Below the pieces are notes generated by a model. The model did no database searches and was not told the DNA's origin. It saw only the letters and a list, made by a program, of their open reading frames with translations. Position numbers and translations under genes: made by a program. Positions 16,148-25,019 of a stretch of 50,215 nucleotides of DNA are shown here, piece by piece. Each line of letters begins with the position of its first letter. Position 1 is the first letter of the stretch. The stretch comes from JAOAPY01 sp041492185. Its GTDB lineage: Bacteria; Acidobacteriota; Blastocatellia; Pyrinomonadales; Pyrinomonadaceae. Location: positions 1 to 50,215 of the forward strand of contig JBGPWL010000027.1 of NCBI GenBank assembly GCA_041492185.1, written 5' to 3'.

Positions 16148-16812
16148 CGTGTGACCTCCGGTTTCTTGGCAGGCGGCGAAGGTGGCAGTTTCCGCGCTCT
16201 AATCGTCACGTCGAGAGAACCACCGCTGCCCGCGTTTATAAACGCGAGCTTCAAACGCCCGTCAGCTTCCATCAGTAGCTGCGTCGCCACTGAACAGGAA
16301 ACGACTTCGTAACCGGCTGGCAGCACGACGCTGTTGCGTGGAATCGACAGCGGACGCTTGAAGACGATCTGATCGCCCTCAGTGTAGTAGCTCTTGTCGT
16401 CCTTGTAGGTTTTGATAATTGCCAAACGATACTCGCCTCGTTCGGGAACCGGATGCGCCAGGTGCACCTTGATGTAATGACCCGTCGCGCTGAAGTCCTC
16501 CGAAGGTGAATCAGTTTTCGCTTGTGCTCCCGTCACCACCTCGAACTTCAAAGGCTTTCCCGTCGCCAGATCCGTAGCCGATTCATCCGACGCCTCGCTG
16601 CCTTCGCGGATCGGATTGAAATGAAACCGCGCGCCCGCCCGCGTCTCGGTAACTTCGTAATAGATCTTGAATTGATGACTCTCAGGCGCGAGCAGCTCAT
16701 AGCGAGTGTAGGTGTCAGATGAAATGTATTGCCCGCGCGCGACGTTTGCGGCTGCAAGGAAAACCAGCAGCGGCGCGAGCATAAAAACTCGTCTTGTCGT
16801 GCACCTCTTCAT
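16144..16812 (-). CDS. Secreted protein of the same family, middle gene of operon
   Basis: A 222-residue exported protein. ATG 16812 was chosen because it overlaps the stop of the upstream gene as ATGA and begins a proper signal peptide (RRVFMLAPLLVFLAAANVARG). The frame stays open far upstream, but that part overlaps the beta-lactamase-fold gene and is a shadow. Motifs shared with the following gene are YELLAPESHQFKIYYEV, HFNPIREGSEASDESATDL, YYTEGDQIVFKRPL and RNSVVLPAGYEVV. The C-terminus is rich in proline and lysine. Function is unknown; the coupling to a serine-hydrolase-fold protein suggests a joint role outside the inner membrane, possibly in cell-wall or protein turnover (inference). 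Confidence 0.8.
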   Translation of the reverse strand: MKRCTTRRVFMLAPLLVFLAAANVARGQYISSDTYTRYELLAPESHQFKIYYEVTETRAGARFHFNPIREGSEASDESATDLATGKPLKFEVVTGAQAKTDSPSEDFSATGHYIKVHLAHPVPERGEYRLAIIKTYKDDKSYYTEGDQIVFKRPLSIPRNSVVLPAGYEVVSCSVATQLLMEADGRLKLAFINAGSGGSLDVTIRARKLPPSPPAKKPEVTR

Positions 16813-17744
16813 TTCGATTCCTGCCGGTAGTTGAAGTAATTTGCGACCTGCTCGGCTATGCGGGCGATTGCGTCTTCGAGATTCGGGCCGATGCCGTAAT
16901 GCTGCGCCGTAAAAACGCAGATGATGATATGGCGCTTGTCGCTCTCCATTATTCCGACATCGTTTCCGATGTAAGGAAGAAAGTCCCCGGTCTTGTGCGG
17001 CACGCGAAAGCCCGTGACGTATTTCGGCAAGCGCGAACTGTACACCTGGCCGCGCATGATTTGCAGCATCTGCTCGCTTGCCTGCTTGCTCACGGCCTCG
17101 CCCTTCTGAATCTTCTCGAGCAGTCGTCCCATGTCGCGCGCAGATGATAATCCGAACGGAGTCTTGGCTTCCTGATGAAACTGCATTGCGGAGGGCGCGG
17201 CGCGCAGCGCCTTGAACCATCGGTCGGCCGTGCCAGTCGCTTTGATTGTGTTGAGTTTGTACTCCTGCATCAGCTTGTTGACAGCTTCCGGCCCGCCGAC
17301 TTTTTCATACATCAAATCCGTCGCCGTGTTATCGCTCACGATTATCATCAGCGTCAACAGATCTTTAATGGTCAAATTCGCGCCCGCATCGAGCGAGCGG
17401 ATCACTCCCGTTCCTGGCTGCTTATCAGCCTCTTTAAGCGTCACACGATCCGCGAGCGCGAATTTTTTCTCTTCAATCTGGCGAAACGCTTCAACCATCA
17501 AAGGGATTTTGATCACCGACATGGTGTCCATCGTTTCGTCAGCGTTGATGGCGATCTCTTCGCCGGTCTCGACGCACTTGATGTAGATACCCCACTTCGC
17601 ATTGGCCGATCGTGTGATGCGATCGATGTTCGATTGCAGCCGGCTGAGCGGCGATGGCTGTGGCTGCGGCTGTTGAAATGCCAAAGGGTGTGCAGCAACA
17701 GAGAAGATCAATAAGAAACAGAAAGGAAAGAGTCGTTTGCTCAT
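16809..17744 (-). CDS. Secreted beta-lactamase-fold serine hydrolase
   Basis: A 311-residue exported protein of the class A beta-lactamase/penicillin-binding fold. A signal peptide (FPFCFLLIFSVAAHPLAF) and a Pro/Gln linker precede the domain. The three active-site motifs are present: SVIK (S76-K79), SDN (137-139, in IIVSDNTATDLM) and KTG (251-253, in VPHKTGDF). I cannot find a glutamate equivalent to Glu166 in the expected omega-loop region (about 170-185, GTADRWFKALRAAPS). That residue is needed by class A beta-lactamases for deacylation, so efficient penicillin hydrolysis is doubtful. It is the first gene of a three-gene ATGA-coupled operon. A peptidoglycan-related or other serine-hydrolase function is likelier than antibiotic resistance. 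Confidence 0.85.
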   Translation of the reverse strand: MSKRLFPFCFLLIFSVAAHPLAFQQPQPQPSPLSRLQSNIDRITRSANAKWGIYIKCVETGEEIAINADETMDTMSVIKIPLMVEAFRQIEEKKFALADRVTLKEADKQPGTGVIRSLDAGANLTIKDLLTLMIIVSDNTATDLMYEKVGGPEAVNKLMQEYKLNTIKATGTADRWFKALRAAPSAMQFHQEAKTPFGLSSARDMGRLLEKIQKGEAVSKQASEQMLQIMRGQVYSSRLPKYVTGFRVPHKTGDFLPYIGNDVGIMESDKRHIIICVFTAQHYGIGPNLEDAIARIAEQVANYFNYRQESK

Positions 17745-17781
17745 AAAAGTTTGCTCCTGGGGTTGGTATGATCGATGTCTG

Positions 17782-20283
17782 TTATTTCCAGCCGCATTCC
17801 CAATCCAGATCCGCCTGACTCCACCAGTCCATTCCGATCGGTTGGCCGTCGGGCGGATCGGCGGCGCGGGTGAGGTTCATCTTCTTGGGATCTTCCTGAA
17901 AGCGTTTGATCTGATTTGTTGCATAGAACAGAAACGCCTTTTGATTCTCGTCACGCGCAATGCCTCGCTCCTCGATCAGCCAGCCCTTCAACTCTTCCAA
18001 CTTCAGTTCAGCAACGGCCCGCACCTGATTCTGCGCGCGCTCGCCGGACGCGAGAGACATTAGATCAACCAGCACAACCATGTTCACGGTGTGTTGGATC
18101 TCTGCTTGGTAGCCCGTTGCGACCGGCGCTTTCCAGGTTGAGGAGAGGATCTGGTCCAGGACTTCGGCGAAACCCGGATAGCGAGGGTCGCGCGCGTGAA
18201 ACTCGACGAGTCGCGCCGCGCGTTCCTGATTCAACAGAAAGTCGCAGACGTGATCGGCGACTGCTTCGGCCGGCGCTAAGCCGTCAAAGTTGGGAAAGGT
18301 GCGAATGCGAAAGTCCTCACGCGTGCGCGGATAGCCGGGCGGTCGGGGCGGAATCAGACGCAGCAAGGATTCGGGCAAGGCCAACGCTTCCGGCCGCAGG
18401 GTATCGAGTACTGCCGCAAGCGCGCGCCGTTGCTCTTCGGGCGGAATGATTTGTGGATTCGTGTCGCCTTTCCCGCGCAAGCTGAACGCGTAATCCTGAC
18501 CGCCGATCAATTTCGCCGCGGCTTCAACCTGATAGCGGTGGTACATGTAGAGCGGTACCAGCACGTCTTCGAGCGTGGCCATCGGCGCGCCTTCGCGAAT
18601 GTTGTTTTCACCGAAACGCTTCAGCGCGGCGGCGCGTACTTTCATCACGTTGGCGAGTCCATCGATGACGTTGGCGCCGTTGTCCCAAAGATGCGCCACG
18701 GAACTCGACGCACTCGCTGGACGCGCATCCTGATCGGTTAGATACATCAGCCCGCGGCTGAATGCGTCGTTTAAGATCTTATCAAGCGCGGATTGTTCAT
18801 CAGTGGCGTTGGGAAAATCCTGATAGCCATATGCGATGGTCACCTTGTCCCACTCGCCAATCCCGCGCGCGTACGCGTCGGAAATATCCGGAACGCCGTC
18901 AGCGCCGAGCGTCACCAATGGCGCGGGATAATCCATCACTGATGCGCGCTTGGTTATGCTGGCGGCAAAATTGTGTTGCAGCCCGAGCGTGTGACCGACT
19001 TCGTGCGCGGCGAGTTGTCGCAGGCGAGCAAGAACAACTTGCTCCATGATCTTTCCGATTGCTGATTTTCCCTTTTCATAGGGCGCCAACAATCCCTCGG
19101 CGATCAAGAAATCCTGCCGATCACGCAGCGAGCCTAAGCTAACGCGGCCTTGAATAATTTCTCCGGTGCGCGGGTCGCTCACTGATGAGCCGTAGGACCA
19201 GCCGCGCGTCGCGCGATGCACCCACTGGATCACGTTGTAGCGAACGTCCATCGGATCCGCGTCCGCGGGCATTACCTCGACGCGAAAAGCGTTCTTGTAG
19301 CCGATCGCCTCGAATGCCTGATTCCACCAGCGCGCGCCTTAGATCAAGGCGGAGCGCACCGGTTCGGGCGCGCCGCGATCGACGTAATAGGTGATCGGTT
19401 TCACTGGCTCGCTTACAGCAGCGTTAGGATCTTTTTTCTGCAAGCGATGCCGTTCGATGTAGCGCTTGGTAATCGGTTCACTGATCGGCGTAGCAAAATC
19501 CATGTACGTGATGCCGTAAAAACCGGAGCGCGGATCCAATACGCGCGGTTTGAAACCTGGCGGTGGCAATTCAACAAACGAATGATGCTCGCGAACAGTA
19601 ATCGACTGGGGCGCGGGCACAACCTGGCGCACGTACTGACCCGCCTCACCTTCGCTGACAAAAGTGAGCGTGGCTTCGACCTCCGTGTTCTGCGGAAAAT
19701 TCTTTGTGTTTGCGAGATAAAGCGCGCAGCGGGTTTGATCCAAACGAAAATTACCCTGTTGCCCGCGTTGCAGCGTGCCGGTAATCTGATGAGCGTCACG
19801 CAGATAAAACGTCGTCGCGTCGACCAGCGCGTGACTGCCTTCTTCCGCCACCACCTCAAATCCCCAAAGTGTCGATTCGGCAAACGCATCTTTCACCGCG
19901 CGACGCTCATCGGGATTATCTGTGTTGGCGCGGAACGCGTAGTTCGAAGCGATCAACAACACGCGCGGTCCGATTCGCTCGAAGCGCACCACGTATCTGC
20001 TGCCGAGCTGGCCGCGATCCAGTCCGATGTCATTTGAACCGATGCCGGCGGGCAAAGACTCGACGTACAGAAACTCAGCGCCCCACTGGTCGATCTGCAA
20101 AAAGATCTTTCCTGCTTTGGCGTCCCAGTAGAACGGAAAGTAACCCGGGAACTTTTCCATTCCGGCGATCTTTTCGGTGATCGTCGGCAGGGCTTTCGCT
20201 GCGTCTGCTGAAGGCCTCTGTGCAAAGAGTGCCGGACTCGAAAGGACGAAAAACGCCAGCAAAGTTCCGACTCGCTTTATCAT
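17782..20283 (-). pseudogene. Metzincin-type secreted metalloprotease gene with an in-frame TAA
   Basis: Two open stretches on one frame, 19339-20283 and 17782-19338, together encode 833 codons. ATG 20283 has a good GGAG site and starts a signal peptide (GTLLAFFVLSSPALFAQ). Codon 315 is TAA (19339-19341 on the complement) between VRSALI and GARWWNQAFEAIGYKNAFRV. The sequence continues in the same frame on both sides, so the change looks like GAA to TAA, a single G-to-T. The zinc site HEVGHTLGLQH (H427, E428, H431, H437) and SVMDYPAP (Met-turn) lie after the stop, so the truncated product would be inactive. Homologues are ~830-850-residue acidobacterial and bacteroidetal zinc proteases (DUF5117/DUF4953 type). 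A sequencing error, recoding or a real nonsense mutation are all possible. Confidence 0.85.
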
Positions 20284-20465
20284 AGCTTTCTCCGTGGGTT
20301 GTGTAGCACCACTGCGTGTTTTGAAGAGCAACAATGACGGTATTGAATAACTCTGCCTAATATGAAGAGAACCAGGTTGCCAAAATTATTACGACCGCCG
20401 GAAGAGGGATGATAAACTGATTTCGGTCAATCGTCAGTCAGAAAATGCTTCAGAAGCAGGAGTAA

Positions 20466-20984
20466 ATGGAAAAGGTCATTCAAGTGCTAAACCGAATGCA
20501 AGCCGACGGCGTGATTGAGAAATTCGCCATCGGTGGTGGAATCGCGGCCATTCGTTATCTGGAAGCCTACCTAACAGACGACATCGATGTCTTCATCTCA
20601 CCAGTGATCGTCGGCGACAACGGTTTGGTATCGTTTGGACGAATCTACGAATATCTCCAGGAGCTCGGGTACCTTCCTGAGAGGGAGTACATCAGGATAG
20701 AAGATTGGCTTGTGCAATTTGTCCCCGCATCTGAATCTGTCCAGGAAGAAGCGGTCGCCCAGGCGGAACGGGTGGCGTTTGCCGGAGCCTACACATTGAT
20801 ATTCTCGGCTGAACATCTCGCAGCCGAACTTCTTAGATCAGGTAGGCCGAAGGATCATGCGCGCGTCGTTTCTTTGTTAGAATCGGAACAAATGGACATG
20901 ACAGCCTTTCGCGATATCATCAGTCGCCACCGCTTGGCGGAAACGTGGAGGAAGTTTTGCTTCCGCTATGATTTGGAGGAGTGA
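20466..20984 (+). CDS. Nucleotidyltransferase-fold protein of a two-gene operon
   Basis: A 172-residue protein with a clear AGGAG site four bases before its ATG. The segment FAIGGGIAAIRYLEAYLTDD (residues ~21-40) plus IDVFISPV matches the minimal nucleotidyltransferase signature: a glycine-rich turn and then a D-x-D pair (DDID). It resembles AbiEii/MenT-like toxin nucleotidyltransferases and their relatives of unknown function, which often appear beside a small basic partner. A helical second half (FSAEHLAAELLRSGRPKDHARVVSLL) is typical of this group. It is co-directional and overlaps the next gene at TGATG, so the two are translationally coupled. Enzymatic activity and target are unknown; toxin-antitoxin or defence is an inference. 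Confidence 0.75.
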   Translation: MEKVIQVLNRMQADGVIEKFAIGGGIAAIRYLEAYLTDDIDVFISPVIVGDNGLVSFGRIYEYLQELGYLPEREYIRIEDWLVQFVPASESVQEEAVAQAERVAFAGAYTLIFSAEHLAAELLRSGRPKDHARVVSLLESEQMDMTAFRDIISRHRLAETWRKFCFRYDLEE

Positions 20985-21988
20985 TGAGCCGCGAGGCATT
21001 CGATCCAAACGCGTTCACAGTAGAAGACATCTTCCGCGCCAAGCTGGCGCGGCGGCAGCGCCTGGCTAAGCTTCCTTTCGAACAAAAAATAGAGATTTTA
21101 AAAAAGCTCCAACAGGTTCCTATCGCCATGATGCGAAATGAGAAGCTCATTTTTGCTTCGTTTCTGGAGGCTTATCCTGATCTCGCCGGTGAGATCGCGG
21201 AGTGGGACGTCGTGGAAGAATGGTATCTGGAGCGTGCGATTGATCCACCTCCGCACCCTTTTGATAAGCGCCCCGACATCATTGCGGTCACTAAGTTGGG
21301 CAAGAAGATTGGCGTCGAACTTAAGAGTTGGGTAAATCGGGAGCAGATAACGGCGGCCAGAAAACAAGAGAGAATTGGGGAGAATATCAAAGGAGCTCTC
21401 GGCAAACTGCCCCTAAACCCGACGCAACATATCGGTTACGTTACGCTTTACCCAAAGGAGGTAAGATTTGACGGACGACATGCTGCGGATTTCCGCGAGC
21501 AGCTATTCAGATGGATCGAAGACGCTGATTGTAAGTTGTCACACAGGCCTGCTTGGGCGCGAAACTCGAGTGAGAATCCTCGCGACTTTCCTGGCTTTCC
21601 ACTTCTTGAAAAATACCTAAACAGAATTCAGGTCAAACCTGCGAACGTAAGTCGCAAGGATTATCATTGGATCCAGACGCCTTCTTCAACTGACTTCTAC
21701 TCGCCCAATACGATGCGGGAGATACTAAAGAGGGCCCTTCTTGCTCACAGGAATGACGAGAGGTACAAAGACTTAAGACCTCATGTGGGTCTGGACGAGG
21801 TCTATTTGCTTGTTCACTACGACTTCAAAGCCTTCGCTTATGACACACGCTTTGACGCCCCTGGTTTTGGCTTCAATGAGGCCGCCAACCTCGCGAAGGA
21901 AACCCTGAACGGTGATGGCGGCTACTTTGACCGAATCTTTCTGTTTCACTTTTTGTCGGGGCAGGAAAAGGCCGAAAGAATTGTTTGA
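20984..21988 (+). CDS. Fusion of a basic partner domain and a putative PD-(D/E)XK nuclease
   Basis: A 334-residue protein with ATG 20984 four bases after GGAGG; a GTG at 20981 is also possible. Residues 10-45 (FTVEDIFRAKLARRQRLAKL then PFEQKIEILKKLQ) resemble the small basic partner usually found as a separate gene next to such nucleotidyltransferases. Residues ~75-120 carry a nuclease-like pattern: E78/E79 in a helix, P97-D98 in KRPDIIAV and E112-L-K114 in GVELKSW, spaced as in PD-(D/E)XK folds. The remaining 200 residues are not recognised (aromatic-rich DYHWIQTPSSTDFYS, VYLLVHYDFKAFAYD). The predicted nuclease is inferred from the motif alone. It converges on the deacylase gene 40 bp away. 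Together with the gene before it, this is a candidate new nuclease-bearing system. Confidence 0.7.
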   Translation: MSREAFDPNAFTVEDIFRAKLARRQRLAKLPFEQKIEILKKLQQVPIAMMRNEKLIFASFLEAYPDLAGEIAEWDVVEEWYLERAIDPPPHPFDKRPDIIAVTKLGKKIGVELKSWVNREQITAARKQERIGENIKGALGKLPLNPTQHIGYVTLYPKEVRFDGRHAADFREQLFRWIEDADCKLSHRPAWARNSSENPRDFPGFPLLEKYLNRIQVKPANVSRKDYHWIQTPSSTDFYSPNTMREILKRALLAHRNDERYKDLRPHVGLDEVYLLVHYDFKAFAYDTRFDAPGFGFNEAANLAKETLNGDGGYFDRIFLFHFLSGQEKAERIV

Positions 21989-22027
21989 GCATTCCCGCGC
22001 GGCCCTCTATGTGACGCGAATGCGCGC

Positions 22028-23080
22028 TCACCGCGCCACTACTCCAATATTCGCAACCGTCGCCCCCTTCGTCATTGAAGGGACCGCGCACACATACAAC
22101 ACCACGCCGGCGACTGGCGCGCGCGCTTCGAAGATTACCTTGCCGACGTAATCGGTTACGTAGCCGACCCTCATTCCCTGTTCGACATAAGTCCCGCGTT
22201 TGACGAGCGGATAGAACATTCCGGTTTGATCACTGGCCAGGGTTGCAACTTTCTCGATCCAAACGGGATGCTCGACCATTGTCGGAGTGCCCGGCAGCAT
22301 TTTCAAATAGCGCATCACGTTCAGACAGCCATTGATCAGTGCATTGAGGTCATCTGTTTCGACAGTGCCCGCGTGTCCTGCTTCGGCCGTGATGGATGGC
22401 CTGCCGCGCGTGGTGGCGGTGTTTTCCAGATAACGCGAAGCCTGCGGATCTTTCGGCCTATCGGTCGAGATGATGATGTGATCGAGGCCGAAGGCGAGCA
22501 CCATCTCACGCGAAATCTGATCCTGCTTTTCGTTGCCGGTCTTTGTCCAGTAGCTGTAGGGCCGCAAACTCTCGTCGAGGTCCCCTCCGTGCAGATCGAT
22601 CAGATGATCGCATTGCTCCACAACTTGTTTGGTGATCAGAAACGACGCGCGCTCAGTTTGCGTTCCATCCATCTTGCCGGGATAGAAGCGATTCATGCTT
22701 TTTTTATCAACGGGATTGACGTGCGGCACCTTCTGTTCGAATGATTGAATATTGATTAGCGGCACAATAATCACGGTGCCGGAAATTTCTGCCGGATTCA
22801 GCGTGGCGATTAGTTTCTCGAGCGCGATGATCGAAGTGTACTCAGTGCCATGCGCGCCGGCGACCAACGCCAGCACCGGACCCGGCTTCGCGCCATGAAA
22901 GACGGCGACGGGAATGCTCAACGCCGCATCGCTGCCCGCCGGAACTTCGATCGTGCCGGTGGCCTTCTGCCCGCGTGCGGCGGTCGCAGTGCCGACGGTG
23001 AATGTCTTGCGATCCTGAGCCGCGGTTACTCCCACGAAAACAAATGCTACGAAGAACGTGGCGGTAATGAAACGCAACAT
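22028..23080 (-). CDS. Secreted succinylglutamate desuccinylase/aspartoacylase-family deacylase
   Basis: A 350-residue zinc hydrolase of the M14-like AstE/AspA superfamily, with a signal peptide (FITATFFVAFVFVGVTAAQ). Zinc ligands appear as H and E in VAGAHGTEYTSIIAL and a further H in HLIDLHGGDLDE; the catalytic glutamate is expected in SITAEAGHAG. NRFYPGKMDGTQTER holds substrate-binding arginines. The last ~90 residues form a lipoyl/biotinyl-like beta-barrel (GMRVGYVTDYVGKVIFEA, APVAGVVLYV), which is common in this subfamily. The substrate is unknown; family members remove acyl groups from N-acyl amino acids. A strong GAGAGGAGAGAG ribosome site precedes ATG 23080. Confidence 0.88.
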   Translation of the reverse strand: MLRFITATFFVAFVFVGVTAAQDRKTFTVGTATAARGQKATGTIEVPAGSDAALSIPVAVFHGAKPGPVLALVAGAHGTEYTSIIALEKLIATLNPAEISGTVIIVPLINIQSFEQKVPHVNPVDKKSMNRFYPGKMDGTQTERASFLITKQVVEQCDHLIDLHGGDLDESLRPYSYWTKTGNEKQDQISREMVLAFGLDHIIISTDRPKDPQASRYLENTATTRGRPSITAEAGHAGTVETDDLNALINGCLNVMRYLKMLPGTPTMVEHPVWIEKVATLASDQTGMFYPLVKRGTYVEQGMRVGYVTDYVGKVIFEARAPVAGVVLYVCAVPSMTKGATVANIGVVAR

Positions 23081-23130
23081 ACTCTCTCCTCTCTTCTAAC
23101 CTTTACTACTGGCGCAGGCTGCTGAAAACT

Positions 23131-23247
23131 CCCTCTCCCTTTGGGAGAGGGCCGGGGAGAGGGTTTGAGACGACATGGCGAGTAAATATTTTTAGTCTTC
23201 TGCCGTACTTACGCCCTCTCCCTAACCCTCTCCCAGTGGGAGAGGGG
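23131..23247. repeat. Inverted repeat of CCCTCTCCC/GGGAGAGGG units
   Basis: Two 33-35-bp arms (23131-23163 and 23213-23247) are near-perfect reverse complements of each other and each is itself a hairpin of CCCTCTCCC and GGGAGAGGG. They lie between the deacylase start and the amidohydrolase end. The same style of pyrimidine/purine hairpin is widespread in bacterial intergenic DNA, and a transcript here would fold into a large stem. Confidence 0.85.
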
Positions 23248-23311
23248 ACTCTCTCAGCATCCTACTAGGGCAGTCCGACGCGCCGCTGAAGATCTGCGCA
23301 ACTGCCAGGCA

Positions 23312-24679
23312 TTAGCGAGTCCACCTGCCGTTTGGCGTCCGTACCGGTCCCGGGTGGAAAAACTTCTCGGGCGTCATCACGCCATCTTTCTTGAAGACCA
23401 TGCCGTTCTTCATCACGAACTGCACGTTGCGCAGCGCGTCAATGTCTGTGAGTGGATCGCCTGACACGGCGATCAGATCGGCGAAGAATCCGGGTTTGAT
23501 CGGCCCGCGCTCTTTGATTATGTCGGCCGCTTTGTAACCATTGATCGTAATCGCGTACAGAATGTCGCGCGCCGGAATGTTTGCGGCCTTCCAGGTTTGG
23601 AGGAAAGCAATTGACATTTCGCCGCGGGTCAGCCACTCGCCGGTTTTCTCGTCCTTCATCCGCTCGTTCCAGTAATCGAAGTCAGTCGAAAATGTCAGCG
23701 GCACCTTTTTCTCCCAGGCATCGCGCAGCTTGGCGACCGTCACCTTGAAGGCAGCCTCGCTGCCGCGATATTTCGTGAACGGCGTATCAGTGCCCGCCAA
23801 AAAGATCCCTTTCTCGGCCATTTGCCGGTGGTGTTCGGGTGTCAACGCATTACCATGGGCGATGATGTAGATGCCTGCGTCAATCGCGCGCTGGGCTCCG
23901 TCGGGTGTTTGCACGTGCCCTTCGACTTTGCAGCCGCCTTTCGCGGCCTCGCTGATCGCCAGCCTGATGTCTGCCACTGAGTAGCCCCACGGCTTGCAAT
24001 CAATGCATAGCTTGATGGTCCTGGCGCCGAACAACATATTCTGACGGATTGCTTTTACAATCTCGTCAGGAGAGTCCGCATCAATGTATTCGGGAAAGAC
24101 GATGTTGTGCTGCTTGTACATTTCCGGAGTGGGCCAGAGTTGTCCGCCGGTACTACCGATGATCGGCCCCGAGGGGATCACAGTCGGTCCGGGCAGCCAA
24201 CCTTGCTCGATTGCCTGTCGCAGCGCGGTATCGGCGTAGAGCGCGTTGTTGCCAACGTCACGAATTACAGTGAAGCCGGAATTGAGCAGCTGAATTCCGT
24301 TGGACGCTGCTTCAATCGCGCGCAGCGGCGTAGATTCCATGACGTATGTAAGGTAGTAGTAATTGTTTTCCGGCTGCTCTTTGTACGTGATCGCCATGTG
24401 AGTATGCGCATCGACGAGACCGGGCAGAACGGTGAGTTTCGACAAATCTATTACCGTCGCCCCGGCAGGGATTGGGAGGTTGGATCCGATCGCCTTGATC
24501 TTCTCGCCTTCAATGATGATTACCTGGTCGGTGGTCGCAGTTCCGGTTTCCGGATCGATCAGCCGGCCGGCCTTGATCGCCGTAATCGCGTTTGGTGTCG
24601 TTTGTGCCTCCACGGGCGTCACGGCTATCAACACGAAGACGAAAAACAACCAGAACATCCCAATCAGTGTGCGCATCAT
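23312..24679 (-). CDS. Secreted amidohydrolase (imidazolonepropionase-like)
   Basis: A 455-residue metal-dependent hydrolase. ATG 24679 was chosen over 24766 because AAGGAGAAG precedes it and it begins the signal peptide (GMFWLFFVFVLIAVTPVEAQ). Metal-site motifs are HxH in LVDAHTHMAITY, a lysine in ARTIKLCIDCKPW, histidines in KVEGHVQTPDG and IIAHGNALTPEHH, and an aspartate in TFSTDFDYWNERM. ITAIKAGRLIDPETG and VLPGLVDAH are the usual amidohydrolase composite-domain edges, and IKPGFFADLIAVSGDPL the C-terminal one. Such secreted enzymes often hydrolyse dipeptides (prolidase-like) or cyclic amides; the substrate is not predicted. It is separated from the deacylase gene by the inverted repeat. 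Confidence 0.88.
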   Translation of the reverse strand: MMRTLIGMFWLFFVFVLIAVTPVEAQTTPNAITAIKAGRLIDPETGTATTDQVIIIEGEKIKAIGSNLPIPAGATVIDLSKLTVLPGLVDAHTHMAITYKEQPENNYYYLTYVMESTPLRAIEAASNGIQLLNSGFTVIRDVGNNALYADTALRQAIEQGWLPGPTVIPSGPIIGSTGGQLWPTPEMYKQHNIVFPEYIDADSPDEIVKAIRQNMLFGARTIKLCIDCKPWGYSVADIRLAISEAAKGGCKVEGHVQTPDGAQRAIDAGIYIIAHGNALTPEHHRQMAEKGIFLAGTDTPFTKYRGSEAAFKVTVAKLRDAWEKKVPLTFSTDFDYWNERMKDEKTGEWLTRGEMSIAFLQTWKAANIPARDILYAITINGYKAADIIKERGPIKPGFFADLIAVSGDPLTDIDALRNVQFVMKNGMVFKKDGVMTPEKFFHPGPVRTPNGRWTR

Positions 24680-25019
24680 CTTCTCCTTCGGTTTGTGACT
24701 GTTGTGTACCTTCTGCCAGTTAGACGTCACACGTTCCACCCGCGCCAGGTTGCGAGCGGATTTCATAATGGCCGCGGCTAATGCCGGCGTTAAGACTCAT
24801 TTGCTTCCGTCCACTGCCACTCAAGCAGCTCTTTGACGCGGTGAATGAGGCGGACAATCATACGATCACGCTAGAGCAAACCGGCCCCGCGAATTGAGCG
24901 TGCAGTCTCAGCGTGGGTACAGGCGTTTAGAGTTCAATCCTTAGATTGTGTGGGTACGCAACCAGCAAACTAAAGTTTGTACTCTATACACCTGCCGCGA
25001 CTCTTGAGCGCTACTGCCC
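24680..25019. other. Intergenic region with an inverted repeat pair
   Basis: No gene is supported here. A 23-codon open frame on the minus strand (24790-24861; MIVRLIHRVKELLEWQWTEA) is too short to call and could be a remnant. The right half holds the repeat listed at 24920-24994. Confidence 0.5.
24920..24994. repeat. REPIN-like inverted pair, second family
   Basis: Two copies of one unit face each other: CAGGCGTTTAGAGTTCAATC on the plus strand and, on the complement of the right half, CAGGTGTATAGAGTACAAAC followed by TTTAGTTTGCTG. Each unit can form a small hairpin such as CAAAC-TTTA-GTTTG. The same arrangement recurs at 47125-47202. Confidence 0.75.

Noticed and set aside
16812..17220. N-terminal extension of the middle secreted protein
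   Set aside because: The open frame overlaps the beta-lactamase-fold gene completely; a signal peptide and ATGA overlap mark the start at 16812.
16809..17744. Antibiotic-resistance beta-lactamase
   Set aside because: SxxK, SDN and KTG are present, but no glutamate equivalent to Glu166 is visible and the operon context is not one of resistance.
19869..20180. Arg/Ser-rich open frames opposite large genes
   Set aside because: They are antisense shadows of the high-GC third-position bias of the real genes and carry no recognisable domain.
24931..24960. tRNA-like GTTCAATCC segment
   Set aside because: It belongs to the inverted repeat; no acceptor stem, anticodon arm or D-arm can be built around it.
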